A DNA stretch of 64,000 bases from Panax quinquefolius (GCA_020205615.1 JAINUW010000175.1:248001-312000), one strand, 5' to 3'. Shown: positions 32,466-46,156, counted from the stretch's first letter. Program-made: numbers and translations. Notes: generated by a model not told the origin, from the sequence alone.

Positions 32466-33450
32466 ACCTATGACACCCCCAAATTCGGGTATCTTCCAAC
32501 CCGACAGATTGTGCTCCACTATACTAACATCCATACAATCATTCCATTGAAATACAACAAAATGAAGGTAATTACTATCTTCTTATTACAATCAAAGTAT
32601 AATCCTTTCCAGGTTCATAAACTGGTTACATCGTTCATGGTTCATAATGTATAATACATACAAACTTACTAAACTATTACACAATGCCTAAGCATCCATC
32701 TTAGTTTTGCCCTTATATCTCTTGGCATTCACAGTACGTTCATCTTTAACTGCAGTTGTATAATTCACGCAAGAAGTGAGCATGACAGCTCAGCAAGTTT
32801 AATCAAGGATAACAGTAATACCACATTCGTGAATCATATAGCAATTCCGACATAACTGAACAATAGTTATGAAGTATTATGAATCAATAATACTTTAACA
32901 GTTCATAACATCAATTCCCAAAGTATAGAATAGATTAGGAATTACGAACCAAATTCGATAGACCATGAGCGAGAACTTTCAGTTTTCATACTTGAAAAGG
33001 AGTCCACAGCACTAAGGCCGTTCATCCGTATAACTTACGAGCACTTCTAGGTGATCAGCCTATAATACTCTATGTTGATCAACACTCATTCATTAAACGT
33101 ATTTAATTTTAATATTTTTGGCAAACTCGCGTGCCCATCGAATAATCGATGAAAAATACTTTTGTTTGTTCATAGACAAACCTTACGTTCACGTCCGTAC
33201 CAATTACTTGGTATATGATAGCGTTAACATTTCTTTATAGAATGATATGAATATTAATCAATCTATATATTACGAATAGTCTAGCAAAGTTAAAATTTGG
33301 CATCGACCCTTTCTTTAAAACAAGTCTTGCAATTCAGTTCAACGAATCACATAAAACTTGGCTAACATGGAAGTTAGACAAGCGTTAAGAAAACTTGCCT
33401 TTCAGCGTCTTCAAATAACTTACTCGACTGACCACAGCCTTTACAAAATC

Positions 33451-36212
33451 TGTGACACCCCCAAATCCGGGTACTTCAATTGCACGGGATTTGGTGCTCA
33501 CTGTACAAATATCATCTATCTATCTACCCATAAAAATGCAAGCCATGCAATAGATAGAATAAAAATCTTCCCCTTAAGGGTTACAACATCCGAATAATTA
33601 ATAATACAATCCCAGGTTAAACTAACCTTAAACATCTATGCGGAATCATAAACAAATAAGTCTTAAACAACATCATTAAATCAAGTCTTAAACAAAATAC
33701 ATCATCATATAAACAATAAGTCCTCATCACTTGCTGACTTTGCCCTTGCCCTTACTAGTGGAAGGTTCATCAGTTCTTTCGTTCTTAACTGCAATGTTAT
33801 TATTAAGCAAGAGTGAGCACTATTTCCCACAAGTATAATAATGAAATAACAGTATAATAACATGCGAGTAAATCACAGACATCTGAATAAAAGCTCAACT
33901 TTTGAATCAAGAATGAATAACAAGAATCAAATGAATTCTGAGGGTCATAAGACCTTGAACTATGTCCTAGGTTATCAAGGGTTATACTTGAAACCTTTAA
34001 CAGTCATAAGACTATGGACCTTTCTACTCGTACTTAGGGGGATCAATCCTCAGTACCATACTGTGCACAATATCTTAACGCTAACGCATAAGTAAATCCC
34101 TTTACAGTGTTGTTCATCTCAGTTTGACATTCGAGTCCGCACCAAAGGAAGTTTGGTTTGGATAATTCATCAAGGGTTCTGAAATTTAGAACGTTCATGA
34201 ACTATGGACTAGTTGAAGTAATAAGGTTCACTAGTCTATCAAGGTTCAACAGTAATGATATTCAATCTGAATAATAATCTCAGAAGTATACAATAGGACA
34301 ATTATTGTATAACTGAATCATGCTTTGAAAAGATAATCAATCTTTAATATAACATTTGAACTTGAGTAATAGCAATGATAGTTTACTCGAGGTAAATAAT
34401 AAACTTGAACAATAATGACAAGTAGGGTTAGGAAACTTGCCTCGTGCGTAGATTACACTTTAACTAAGCACGTTCTTTGAATTTAATCCTACATACCATT
34501 CACATTCACAATACCAGTTAATTATAACTTAACTAATCATCATAAACTCATTCTTTGTCTAATTCGAATATTGACTATACTTAGTCAAATTACCACTTTG
34601 TCACATAATTTACACATCATGAATAACAAGCTAATTATGTAATCCATAATTAAATCCACATGTAATTATGTTATTTACATGCTAAGTATCTATTTTAACA
34701 TCTCATTATACTTATAACATAATTTTATTTTTATTACATTAAGTTAACATCACATTCATGGACTTTAACACTTTAAAATTTTTGTTTTCGAACTTTACGG
34801 AGAGTGGTGGCTGTATTTCACTTTTTATGTATAAGGTTTCGCCTTTTGGGCGCCATGGCGCTTTCAATTTGGAGAATGACTATGCATGAGGACATAAGGC
34901 TTGAGATTGGCGCTGCGGTGAACCAGAAACTGTTCTGCAATTCGCGAAAATTGCAGAACACGGCCAAAAAAACTCAAATTAAATTTTACTACATGAATTT
35001 AATCATACCCACATGTTAGAATTCGTATATAAACATTATTCAGCATCTATAGAATGATTTTAACTAATTTAAACACTTAATTACAGAATTAAAGCATGTG
35101 ATTTTCACTTTCTTGATGTTCTTGAAGGTTTTGAAAACAAAACATGAAAATTTAATACTACGAATTCATTATAAGGCCAAATTCAACCATTCAAGTTTCA
35201 TTTACTTCGTCTTAACATGCCTAATCATATACAAGTATAAATTTTACAAAACCATTTATGGTTGACATATTAAATTTATGTATAAGGGCCATATGGCCAA
35301 AACCCAAACTCTGTAAATTTTTGAAATAGCAAGTCATCGTATACTGAAACTTATGATATGGAATCATATAATATATATATAAAACATGTTATGCTACTCG
35401 AATTATTACATATATCCTTAACCCAATTTCCAAATTTAAAGAAATTCCACAGAACTTGAATGAAAGCCATTTTCATAAAACTAACTGACGTAAAATATGA
35501 GAATTGGGTTGGAGAGAATTAGCTAAAGCGAAGATGAACAAGGATGACAATTTCTATCTACCTCAATCACAGTACTCACAATCTCTCTCAAAATTTCTCA
35601 ATTTTATCTGACAATTCTCAAACTCTCTCCCTCTCTGCTCTTCCAGACTTAGAATAATAATAAAAAAAGAAGACGTCTGATAATTAAAGGAGAAAAACTG
35701 ATGCAGAAGTGGTCAGTTGGCCCAATCATGGGTTAACTGCTGATAACTTCCCCTAGGGCCTTGTTTGGCTTAGCAAGAATAGATTACAAAACCATTTAAT
35801 TTAATAAAGCTTTATCACATAGTTTAATAAAATGTCACACTCCTTTATAAAATAAATCAATATCTTATTTAATTTACTTTAAATAAAATCTAATAATTTC
35901 TCATAAATTCACATAGTCATATATTTAATTTTCTCATTAATAAATAATGTTAATTTATTAACTCTCTAATTAATAATTAAATTAATTAAATAACAACATG
36001 CTTAATTAAATATTTCATTTAATTCAATAAGCTCACATAATTACATATTTGAATAATAATTATTCTCTACATTAATTTAATAAATGTAACACATATAATT
36101 AAATTAATCTACCACAATTGCATCAATTAATTATTAAATCTAATAATTAAATCATCGAAAAAATATTTATTTAATTCAATAAATATTAAAATTAATTTAC
36201 AAAAATCTCGTT
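33451..36212 (-). repeat. Solo LTR, same family as 2061-4743
   Basis: It ends on the - strand with GGGTGTCACA at 33451 and otherwise follows the 2061-4743 LTR in reverse along its length. It is flanked by AAATC on both sides (33446-33450 and 36213-36217). Its 5' edge starts AACGAGATTTTTGT; compared with the other copy it lacks the first seven bases. No internal region is attached, so it is a solo LTR. Confidence 0.82.
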
Positions 36213-37677
36213 AAATCGCGGAATCTACATGATATATTCATAAAGACAATCGTAATTAGCTATCAAACAACTATTCACATTGTTCCTACAAGCTTCTTTT
36301 TCTTCTATGTTTTTATTAACTTAATATCTTTATTAAAGTCAACATGACTTATTACCCTTCGTCCTGATTTATCACTCAACTGACGTTTATTAACCGGACT
36401 CAAACATCGTTGATAAGGTACCAACTTTGTTCATCATACATATCTTGTTAACATGCATTACATTCCTAAGTTTCATACCATATACCTTAGTATAGGTAAT
36501 ATAGGATTAGTCTTAGTACATTCATTGAGTATATAAACTCAACTCGGTAGTGGTCTCGCAACAATTGAAGTTCAAAACCTAAGTTACTATCACTGAGCCA
36601 CGAACTCGCGTTGCTATGCGCGACATCTAAGCATTCTAGTGGTGCTCTGGCGCCACTCTGAAAATTTTGCTTGGACTTGGTATTTTGGCGGTACAGTCTA
36701 TGTATAAACTCTCGTGACTGTACATGAGTCTCCACACCTTTTTTATTTTTTCCCGGCCATAACTGGCACTGCGGCATGGATTTTTACACTACGTCTGGCA
36801 CTGCGGCGCCAGACCTCAGTACCAAATTCTCAACAGTTTTGAAAATCTTTGTGAAATTCCCGGGTCCGTAACTTCTTCGTTATAAGCCCGATTTGGTCCG
36901 TTCAAAATCCTACACGTCATAAATGACATACCCTACGCGTTCATATAAGAATTCGACACTTTCAAATTCGTTAACTCAAAATTCACTATTGTGTTCATTT
37001 TATAGACGTTCAGAAACGTTAATGAGCGTTTAATGCTCGTTTTCTTCGTTTTAAGTCAGAATCCAACGATTCTCGAACCCACAACTCTTAATCACCCTAT
37101 CTCACGTGTTGACATTGAAAACCAACATTTTTAAGTCTCACGGCAACTTTCGACTACCATTCCGAAATTTCTACGTTTTTGACGTTTAACGTCTATTTCC
37201 ATAAAATTCGCCATAACTTCGTTACTAATGTTCTCTAAGACAAATCACATGGAATACTCCATGGATTTCATATCTACATCCTAACCAAACAAGATGCATA
37301 TACTAACGTATTGATGGAGCTCAATTGTTTATCAACAATCGATCTCAACTATAAATATTTTCATGGTTCAAAACTATATTAAATCTTATGATTCTTATAA
37401 TCTCATGACTTATAGAGATCGAATCTATGGTAAGTCATCTTTAATCCCTCACACAAGATATATACCACTCATTCTATGATTCTCTAAGAAGAAAGAAAAT
37501 CTAAAAGAGATGGAGATGAAAGGTAAGGATTATACCTTAAGAACTCTTGGTGTTCTTTCTTGGAAAACTCTAAGATCAAGCTTCCAAAGTGTATGTTTTG
37601 CAAGTATAGCTCTCTTTCTCTCTCAATAATCTAAGGTTGGCAAGTTGAAAAACTCCCAAATGAATCAACCTAGCTTT

Positions 37678-37687
37678 CTATTTATAG
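37678..37687 (-). promoter_or_regulatory. TATA-like box of the Tekay-like 5' LTR
   Basis: CTATAAATAG on the - strand, about 910 bp from the LTR start, followed by AAAGCTAGG. Consistent with the LTR core promoter. Confidence 0.6.
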
Positions 37688-38724
37688 AAACAAGAATAGA
37701 GGGCATAATTGACAAAGAACCATCACCTCCTTACTATTCATGTGTGGTCACCAAGTAAAATACTTGGTGACCAAGCCTTATGCTTGGCTTCCACACCAAG
37801 GTGGCCGGCCCACTACCCCATGTGACATCCCCTGGGTTGCCCCATGGGTTTTACCCATTCGGTAACCCATCGGTTTGACCCACGGTTAGGTTTTCTTGAA
37901 TTGGGTTTAACTAAATTAACATTTGGCCTTGACTTGGGCTTAACCCACTAATCACTAGGGCTTGATCATTCAAATGATTGGATTAATTAATAATCCAACT
38001 CAAATGAATTAGTCATTAAGTCTTAACTTAATTCTATAACACGAATCGTATCACATACGTACAATTCACGTATTATCTCCGTATACTACTCGTACAATAA
38101 TCGTATTTTACTTCGTATTTACTCAACGTATTATACATAGATACTAAATAGTATCACCAAATATATAACACTCGCATTAACCCTAACGCCATTCCTTCTA
38201 CACATATTATTTCCTTCTCGGAAATCAATATACTCAACCCTTAGGTTTTAAGTCCGCAGGCGAAAACTGCGTTTGCCATAAATGAAATATTATCATATAT
38301 TCCATCTTATCACGATATTCTATCATTATGCGTTTCTCGGAATTTCAAAATAATTCCCCGAACAGAAACGGATGAATAGTGTTTTTACGGAAATTTCTCG
38401 GAAAACAATTATTTTCGTCTTGGAAATTCCAAACAATTTTTTCTAACACGTAATCAGAATACTAACCACGTTAGCACATTCTGGGTCATAGAACGACCTT
38501 CACATAGCATACTCACAAAGAAATCAATTAAATTCATTTAATTCACAAAAAAAAAATTAATTGTCATAAAAATCCGATTTCTCGGGCGTTACATTGATAT
38601 TCATGGGGTACTATTCACGGGGTACTATTCACCCATAAAATATATTTCTTTTCGGTCCAAATCATTTTTGGGTACAATATTATTCCATGAGGAGATGTGC
38701 TAATTTTTTTAGACCGTTGGTTAA

Positions 38725-38890
38725 AGATATAATAGTAAATCAATATGGATGCATTTGGTGGAAAGTTATAATAGTAAATCAATATGGATCATTTGGTTTA
38801 AAGTTTTAATAGTAAATCGGTATGGACCGTTGCTTTAAGTTTTAATAGTAAACCAATATGGACCGTCCATTTAAAAGTAAATCAATCTAG
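38725..38890 (+). repeat. ~38-bp minisatellite
   Basis: AATAGTAAATCAATATGGA-type units start at 38731, 38770, 38808 and 38844, with a partial fifth. Spacers resemble CCGTTTGGTTTAAAGTTTT. It lies upstream of the TATA-like box at 38925. Confidence 0.75.
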
Positions 38891-39249
38891 ATCGTTCATG
38901 AATTAGTTCTTATTGATTCATTCTCCTATAAATAAGCTCATTCCTTGATATTTACGATTTAATTCATTGAAACTCTAGAGAGAGAAAGTATAGAGAGAAA
39001 GAAAAAAAGTATTCTGCTACTTCACTTTTCCAATATCTAGTTTCTTCTAAGGTAAGGGATATTATTTGTTGTACTCGTAAGGGGTATTATTTCTTTCGTA
39101 TTCATGAAGAGAACTTCTGTTATTTCATTCTTTATTATTATGTTGGAATAACCTATATATCCGAAGTACCGCATACATGGTGAAATTCTTCTGTTATTCC
39201 ATTCTTATTACTCTGTTGGAATAACCTGTTTATGCGAAGTACCACATAC

Positions 39250-39520
39250 ATGGTGAAATTCTTATAATATTTCATTCTTTATTATTATGTCGGAATATCA
39301 TGTCTGTGCATTTACGCCGGACCTGGTTCCATTATTTATTATTCTGTCGAAATATCCTATCTGTGCGTTTACGCCGGTCCTGGTTCCATTATTTATTATT
39401 ATGTCGAAATATCCTGTCTGTGCGTTTATGCCGGACCTGGTTCCATTATTTATTATTCTATTGGGAATAACCTATATCATGCGATCTATCGCATGCGCAT
39501 GGTGAATCATACATTATTCC
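39250..39520 (+). repeat. 57-bp tandem repeat
   Basis: Units start at about 39291, 39348, 39405 and 39463, each with GGAATATCCTGTCTGTGCG and ACGCCGGACCTGGTTCC or near variants. Related, more diverged units run from ~39120 and recur in the element C LTRs (49440-49840 and 55680-56110). Confidence 0.72.
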
Positions 39521-40469
39521 ATTCTTTATTATTCTGTTAGAATAACCTGTCTATGTGGATTACTACATGCATGATGAATGATCCTTTGTATTCATTCTTT
39601 ATTAAATTGTGGAAATGATCTGTCTACGTGGATTATCGCATGGCGAGTAAAACTCCATTTGGAGTTTTGTAATTTTTTTGACCCTCAAAAATTATGGAAA
39701 ATATTTGAAATGATAATTTGATGATTTTTCTAGATTGTGTCCAAAAATGGCGATTTTTGGATGTATAGATAGGAAGTTATGAATTTTATAGGAAAAGACT
39801 ACTTTAAAAGTAAACCTTTATAACTCCTTGTGGTTAACTCCAAAATTGATGAAATTTTTATTGGGAGTACATATATATAACAAGAGTATACCTTGTAAAT
39901 TTCAGAATTTTTGGACAAAAGTACAATTTATGATAAATGTCTAAATATTCGACAGTTTTGGCCATATGAAAAATAGTAAATGAATTTTAAAAATTCCAAG
40001 AAAAATATATGTTCAATATGGGACTATATTCTGCTAAATCCCAGAAATGAATAATTTTTGGGACTGATTTGATATTTTTCATGAAAATGGTTTAGTTACG
40101 AACATATAAATTAAATATGTTATGCAAAGTTTAAAAATTGGTAAATAAGAGTTTATGGCTTGGAAATCCTATATAAGGTATATGCAGAATTTTGATGAGT
40201 GATTTGATCATTGGTGATAAAATCTTATGAGTACGGCATTTTGAATGATTAAATGCATTATTTGGTAAAGTATAAACAATTAAAATAAATTGTTTATAAG
40301 TTTAATAAGTGATTAAAATATTATTATAATATTAATAATATTAGATTATTAATTTATTAAGTGTTTGATAATATTTGGATAAATTTAAACTCTTTAATAT
40401 TTATCCTTGATTTCCTTTGATTAATGCTTATATCATTGTCATTATTCTCATGCTTATATTGTGATGAAA

Positions 40470-40640
40470 GTCATTTTTGGCTTACGTGCAATGATGGACT
40501 GTTGATTATTGGTTTTACAGTTGTATATCTTTGGCTTACGTGCAAAGATGGACTATTGATTATTGGTTTTACAGTTGTATATCTTTGGCTTACGTGCTAA
40601 GATGAACTATTGATTAATGAGTATCTTTGGCTTATGTGCA
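40470..40640 (+). repeat. 54-bp tandem repeat
   Basis: GGCTTACGTGC occurs at 40479, 40533 and 40587, with a shorter relative near 40630. Units contain GATTATTGGTTTTACAGTTG. The wording is related to the 57-bp array at 53802. Confidence 0.75.
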
Positions 40641-40968
40641 TAGATGAACTGTTTATTGATATGATTATGACCAGTGATCATCCGGTATAATCATGACCCG
40701 TAATGTTATAGATGATGTGGTAAAAGTCCTCATTGGCCTGTAGTGCATTGATGGACAGTTATTGGTATGATTATAACCAGGGATTATTCGGTATAATCAT
40801 GACCATTGATGATTACATGAATATCCTTGACTGTAGTGTAGGGATGATTCGATGATATGGATTATTTATTAAGCTGAGTCTCAGCGATAAAATATTGATT
40901 ATACACTTTTAATTCGTAAAAGATAATAAATATCATGCTCTACTTACATACATATGAATATCTTTGGC

Positions 40969-43937
40969 TGTAACGACCCCAAAATTCATACCATTTAAAT
41001 CTCGACTTCTGTCGTTAACCATACATTAAATCTCTAATTTTACATCATTATTCGATGTTAAACTTAATAAAATTGCGGAATATTTAAAACTTTTATACAT
41101 TTCCTTCTTTTTGCCCTGAATCGCAACCTTTACATTACATCTCTTTGATTCAATCTTATATCATGAATCGTTACAACACAATGACTATACAAAGTCTTAC
41201 ATTATAACTAAATATCCATATACATTGTATAACTCAACTTACAATTCAACAACATGTTACGTTCAAAATATGAAATACATTTCTCATAAAACATAAGTAA
41301 TCTTCGTGAATATAAATCTCTATAACTCACTTAGCACATATCTTTACCTTAAAATCTTGACCTGCAAAAGTGGTTATTTGCAAGAGTGAGCTCGACAGCC
41401 CAGCAAAGTCTAATAGTTTTCATGCATCACATAGCACATAATAACATACTCGATATACATCTCATTAAAGTAACATGGCATACATGCTTTTAATTCACAT
41501 AGCAAATATAAAGATTGAGTTCCTTACTCAATCATCATTACTTAGCCAAAACAATGTAGTCATATATTGACTTTAACATTTCATGATTTCAACATGCATA
41601 ACATATCATGCAATTTAAAACAGTTCATCAAGTCCACATAGAAAATAGGAACCGAAAGACTTGCATTGATCATTGTTTACCAATAATAGTTTAACAGCTT
41701 ACAGTTATCTGCACTTCACGTGCCCTACACAATTATATAATCATACACATCAACAATTAGTCACATAACAACACATAGTAATTGTAATGTAAACTCTACT
41801 CCACATCTCATAATCATTCCTATTAATTAGCACACAATGTTCAATTAGATTGTGTTAACTCACTATATTTCATCTTAGTCAAACTCGAAGTTCATTTAAG
41901 TGCTTAAGTCTTGCTAGGACTACATATTGGTTTTATGTTAAACCCATTTCATATCCTATAATATTCATTTCAATTGAATTGAAACACTTTTAAAGTTCGT
42001 TAACACTTGGCACGACGTTTCAACGTTTATTCGTCACACGCCCGATTTGCCTCTCTTGTGTATGCTTACTATGCTTCAATAACTTATCCAATACATCATT
42101 TATTAATGTTAAGCATCATTATATTTACTAACATTCATGTTTTACAACTTAGGACATCATTGTTTATGGTCAAGAGCACTACACATGCATATGTGCATGC
42201 CTGACGCCCTTCGATTGCCCCCGCAAACATAACAGTTCTAAAGATGACCATTTTGACTACTGTTAAAGACCTCAAATTAAAATACTTAAAGCACGAACGT
42301 TGGAGGTCTATTCTTCCTCGTTCCGTATCATCTTGAATCAACTCAATCAGAGTTCGTATGTGAAAGTTATGGCCATTTTACTACAGGAGGCCAAAACTGT
42401 CCTACTCAGACTTTTGTACCCGCATCGTGGCACGAGAACTAGGCTAACCAGTGGCGCCGCAGCGCGAGATTGGCGTTGGGGCGTGAATTTCAGCACTAGG
42501 GTACAAACTTCATTGCCAAGCATGAATTTTTGGTACCGAGGCTGAATTTTAACATTTGGGGCTCCATTTTTTGGTATTTGGCGCCAAACGTCGTAACCCA
42601 AACCACGAAGAACAGAACAACTAAATTTTTGTCTATAACTTAATTTCTAACACTAATTAACATGCATAACTTCATCGTAAACTACACATAAACGTTAACT
42701 ATCATCCATATAACACAATTACCAACAATTAAACAATTACTTTAGAAAACTTAATTCTTTGAAAACACTATTTTTAAGAAAAACTTCATTGTTAACGTTG
42801 TTTAACATTGTAATATCAATAATAACCCAAACTTGATTACTTTAAAGTACGATTCTCTGAAATTCATACCCAATTAACATACATAAGCTTCAATTTCACA
42901 ATTAGCATACAATCACATACTAATTTTGTTATACTCCAAAACATGTTCATGTTCATCCTTATATGTCCACTGTAAAACCAATTTCGTTTCTCTTTGAACC
43001 TATTTGTAAACTACAATCATATATATATGCTAGTTATTATCAAAGCATATGGTTTCATCATCAATTAGTAAAACATATGGATTACAAAAAATTTTTGTAA
43101 ACATATTATACCTCAGTGAATGAATTTCAAGAACACAGAGACTAAGGAATTATACTATAAAAGATATATGTTAAGATTATAAAACATACCGTTTGTTGCT
43201 TTGAAATTACTTGCTAATCACTAAGAAATGTTTTGGAATTACAGAACCCTTTCTCTCAATTTTCTCTGATACATCTCTCTCAAACCCTCTATAATTCTCC
43301 TTCTCAGAAAACTTCTATTTTTCTTCTTAGGCTTAAGCCAAATGCATTATACGTAAACTAAAACTAACCCAAACGCACGTCTTATTCAAACGTTTAAAAC
43401 CGACACTACTAATGGCCTTATTAATTCAGCGGTTACCATAATTATTATAAATTATTCATATTTTATTTAATTTAATTTATATTACTAATAAATCAAATTT
43501 AAAAATCCAAAATTCATAAGGCTCCGTTTGGCAAAACTCTTTAAAATTAAAGACTTAATATATTTAAGCCTTATTTGGTAAAATAAATTAAAACTACTTT
43601 AATTTATTTTAATAACCACTTATAATATAGTTATTTATCACACTTCTAATTAATTAAGTTTTCATACTTAATTAATTAATTCTAATAAAAATTTATTGCA
43701 TAATATAATAATTTATTTAATTATTATAAACTCTCTAACTTAATTATTAAATTAAATTAGATTACTATTTCAAAATAATTACTTTCCTTAACTCATTAAT
43801 TATTTATTAAACAAATAAATAATCAAATCACATCAAATCAATTAAATAAATACTTATTCAACGATAAACACATCCATTAAATATTTATATAATTCAATAA
43901 ATATTTAAATATTTAATTAAAAATCTGGATTGTTACA
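40969..43937 (-). repeat. LARD LTR 1 (2969 bp)
   Basis: On the - strand it starts TGTAACAATCC at 43937 and ends GGGGTCGTTACA at 40969. Its length equals that of LTR 2 after element C is removed. A GC-rich patch with GGCGCC at 42453 and 42580 and a CTCACTCTTGC...TTGCAG block (41361-41400) are present. The open frames near 42300-42600 fall in the GC-rich patch on both strands and are not credible genes. Confidence 0.92.
41361..41400 (-). promoter_or_regulatory. Shared acceptor-like block in LARD LTR 1
   Basis: On the - strand: GAGCTCACTCTTGC, then AAATAACCAC, then TTTTGCAGG. A pyrimidine-containing stretch ending in CAG after a conserved GCTCAC occurs 280-400 bp before the 3' end of all Tekay-type LTRs here. 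A 3' splice site is a possible reading. Confidence 0.4.
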
Positions 43938-43973
43938 TCATTCCCTCCTTACAAGGATTCTGTCCTCAGAATC
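43938..43973 (-). promoter_or_regulatory. Pre-LTR hairpin and polypurine tract, LARD unit 1
   Basis: On the - strand the hairpin GATTCTG / CAGAATC with loop AGGA (43956-43973) is followed by CTTGTAAGGAGGGAATGA and then the LTR start. The same elements recur at 59010-59045 in unit 2, with one base changed in the stem. Confidence 0.78.
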
Positions 43974-46156
43974 ACAACTCAAACCACTCATTCGTTACAA
44001 TCTTCCCTACTTACAAAGATTCTATCCCCAGAATCGAAGACACAAATTAAACAAATAACTAAGAGTAATCTTTCATCATTTTATCTAAATATAGCTTTTA
44101 TGTTTCCTACTACATTCATTACTTTAACAAATTCTAGGTTGCATTTCATAACTTTCACTTGATCTCAACATATTCTGAGTATTATATATCTTTTAACCCA
44201 TTCATTTCCTTTTCTAAGGATCGTTATCATCAACACTCGGGATATTACATTCACCATTTCTTCTAAGAATTTCGTCCTCGAAATTTTATTAATTAATATT
44301 CAATCTATCAAAATAGATTTTACGTCACTACTTCATTCATTCATTGGTTTCTATAACCACTTTCTTTTCACAAAGATCTTTCTACAATTATTAAATTTTC
44401 TATTAAAAGTTTCACGTTATTCTTTGATAATTCATCTACTTCTCACTTCAAAATCTCTTTTCTCACTTATTCAACATATTCATCATTCAGTGTCGTATTC
44501 TACGACTTACTTCTTTCTAAGGATTATTTTCCTTTTTCACTTCCATCTTGCAGAATAACAAGAATCTTCCACAATTGTTCAATAATTGGGAAGTAGTACG
44601 AATAACTCAGGAATTTAAAAGATTCCAAATCATGCCAAGGGTCACAAGACCGTGAACTCTATTCTCTAGGTTTAACAGTGCTTCACCCCCCGGGTTCTTG
44701 ACACTTTAAACCCTCATTGGCAGAATGTTTATCAATCACAAAGATTGAAAACACCATCCACTCGTACACTAGGTGATCAACCTATTGTACATGTATTGTG
44801 CATAAACATTTCAGCGCAAAGTATAAACTAAGCGTAACCTCTAATAAAAGAGTTGTTCATCTTAGAATTTAGAGTGCAAGCATTCAACTGAGGGTCTAAT
44901 GACCACGAACCTTGTCCACAGTTATAAGTAATCTTTTAACTTTAACTTTTATAGTCATACGACTATAATGACTTCAAGGTACTTAGGGGATCAATCCTTC
45001 GTACATGTATTGTGCACAAACATTTCAGCACAAAGTATAAAACTAGGTGCAACATCTGAATCCGCACCAAAATAATTTGGTTTGGCATAACTTCTCAAGA
45101 AACTCTTGAATTTCATGAACATCTTTCAATATTTGTCTAGCTGAATCAAATAGCATAGACCTCTACAACAATTCGGACATCAACCGAAATATACATATAC
45201 TTACATACATATGTATTCTCATATCTTAAAGAAATCTCATAAATCTTTTTATGACGTCATGATACCGCACTGTATTTACAGTCCGTTGAGGATTCCGTCA
45301 TTTGGTGACTTTATCATACTACATCATACCATAGTGGGCTGACGATCCTTAGATCACATCCAACAACACCAGTAATATCTTGCATTGATGACTCCATCAT
45401 TTTTATCATCTTTGCACAAGGTTACATGATGCATTAATGATATAAAATACATTTTGATATATTGCAAATCATTTTTGTCTAACCGAAGCAATTAGCATAG
45501 ACATACGAATAACAATATTTTTGTTAAAACTCATTGGTTCCATTATTTGATCCAATGTTTTTCAAGAAAATAAAAGTGTAAACATCAGCACGAAGTCAAT
45601 AAATTTCGAAAGTCTAGCATAGCTAGTAGATTTAGAATACTTATGCTTCCACCATCAACTCCACTTTCTATAATGATCCATTGCTTAATAGGTCTATCTA
45701 TTCCTATCATCCTTAATACTCCATTCACACTTAATTACACCCAGTTCGTCAAACTTAGCACACGTTATGAGTTCAGGAACTTGCCACAATCATATGAGTT
45801 TAAGAACTTATCCTAGTCAGACCATAGTTGTCAATTCGCTGAGGGGTTCAAAAACATACCATATAATTATGAGTCACGAACCTACCATAAGTATGAGTTT
45901 TAAGAACTCGCACTTAACCTTATAATATTCTCTAACTATACTCTACCTATCATTATACACATGAGAAAAGAATCACCTTCTCAAGCAGTATATAGCAAAT
46001 AATAGCGACACAAACATTCCAATGATTATCAATGTGATAAACTGAGTGCAAGCACAAAACCCTCGCCCATACAAAGATTTTACAACTCAGCCATCACAAG
46101 AGTCCTCAATTGAAATCCCTCCTAACTCTATCTTACTTATAACTTGCTCTTTGCTA

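Larger units (their letters stand above)
27972..38593 (-). mobile_element. Tekay-like chromovirus, 5' half
   Basis: Read on the - strand: a long LTR (38593 to 32469, split by a solo LTR), primer-binding site TGGTATCAGAGC, a pre-gag ORF, gag, protease, RT, RNase H and the start of integrase, ending at the join with Athila integrase near 27972. The RNase H and integrase start closely resemble those of the + strand element at 1-860. The 3' half is missing. Confidence 0.86.
32469..38593 (-). repeat. 5' LTR of the Tekay-like element, split by a solo LTR
   Basis: The 3' end (GGGTGTCATA, 32469) abuts the primer-binding site; its last base pair is TA rather than CA. The 5' end is TGTAACGCCC at 38593. 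Removing the solo LTR and one target copy leaves about 3.36 kb. The ends are not the matched pair expected of one LTR (TGTAACGCC against GGTGTCA), so the 5' and 3' parts may come from different families. A GC-rich patch with two GGCGCC sites is at 36649-36810. Confidence 0.7.
38594..40968 (+). repeat. LTR fragment related to element C
   Basis: The stretch from CCTATAAATAAGCTCATTCC (38924) through AACTCTAGAGAGAGAAA to the TTCGTATTCATGAAGAGAAC phrase aligns with the element C LTR at 49259-49450. From ~39980 on it matches the unusual interior of element C at 53201-54420. It is cut by the Tekay-like LTR on the left (38593) and by the LARD-like LTR at 40969 on the right. It includes a TATA-like box (38925-38934). 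No gene is present. Confidence 0.72.

Noticed and set aside
39287..39505. A 72-codon frame with repeated CAFTPDLVPLF-like words
   Set aside because: It lies in a 57-bp tandem repeat and has no other support.
42300..42601. Open frames on both strands near the GC-rich patch of LARD LTR 1
   Set aside because: The GC-rich patch removes stops by composition. The frames are not kept in LTR 2 or LTR 3.
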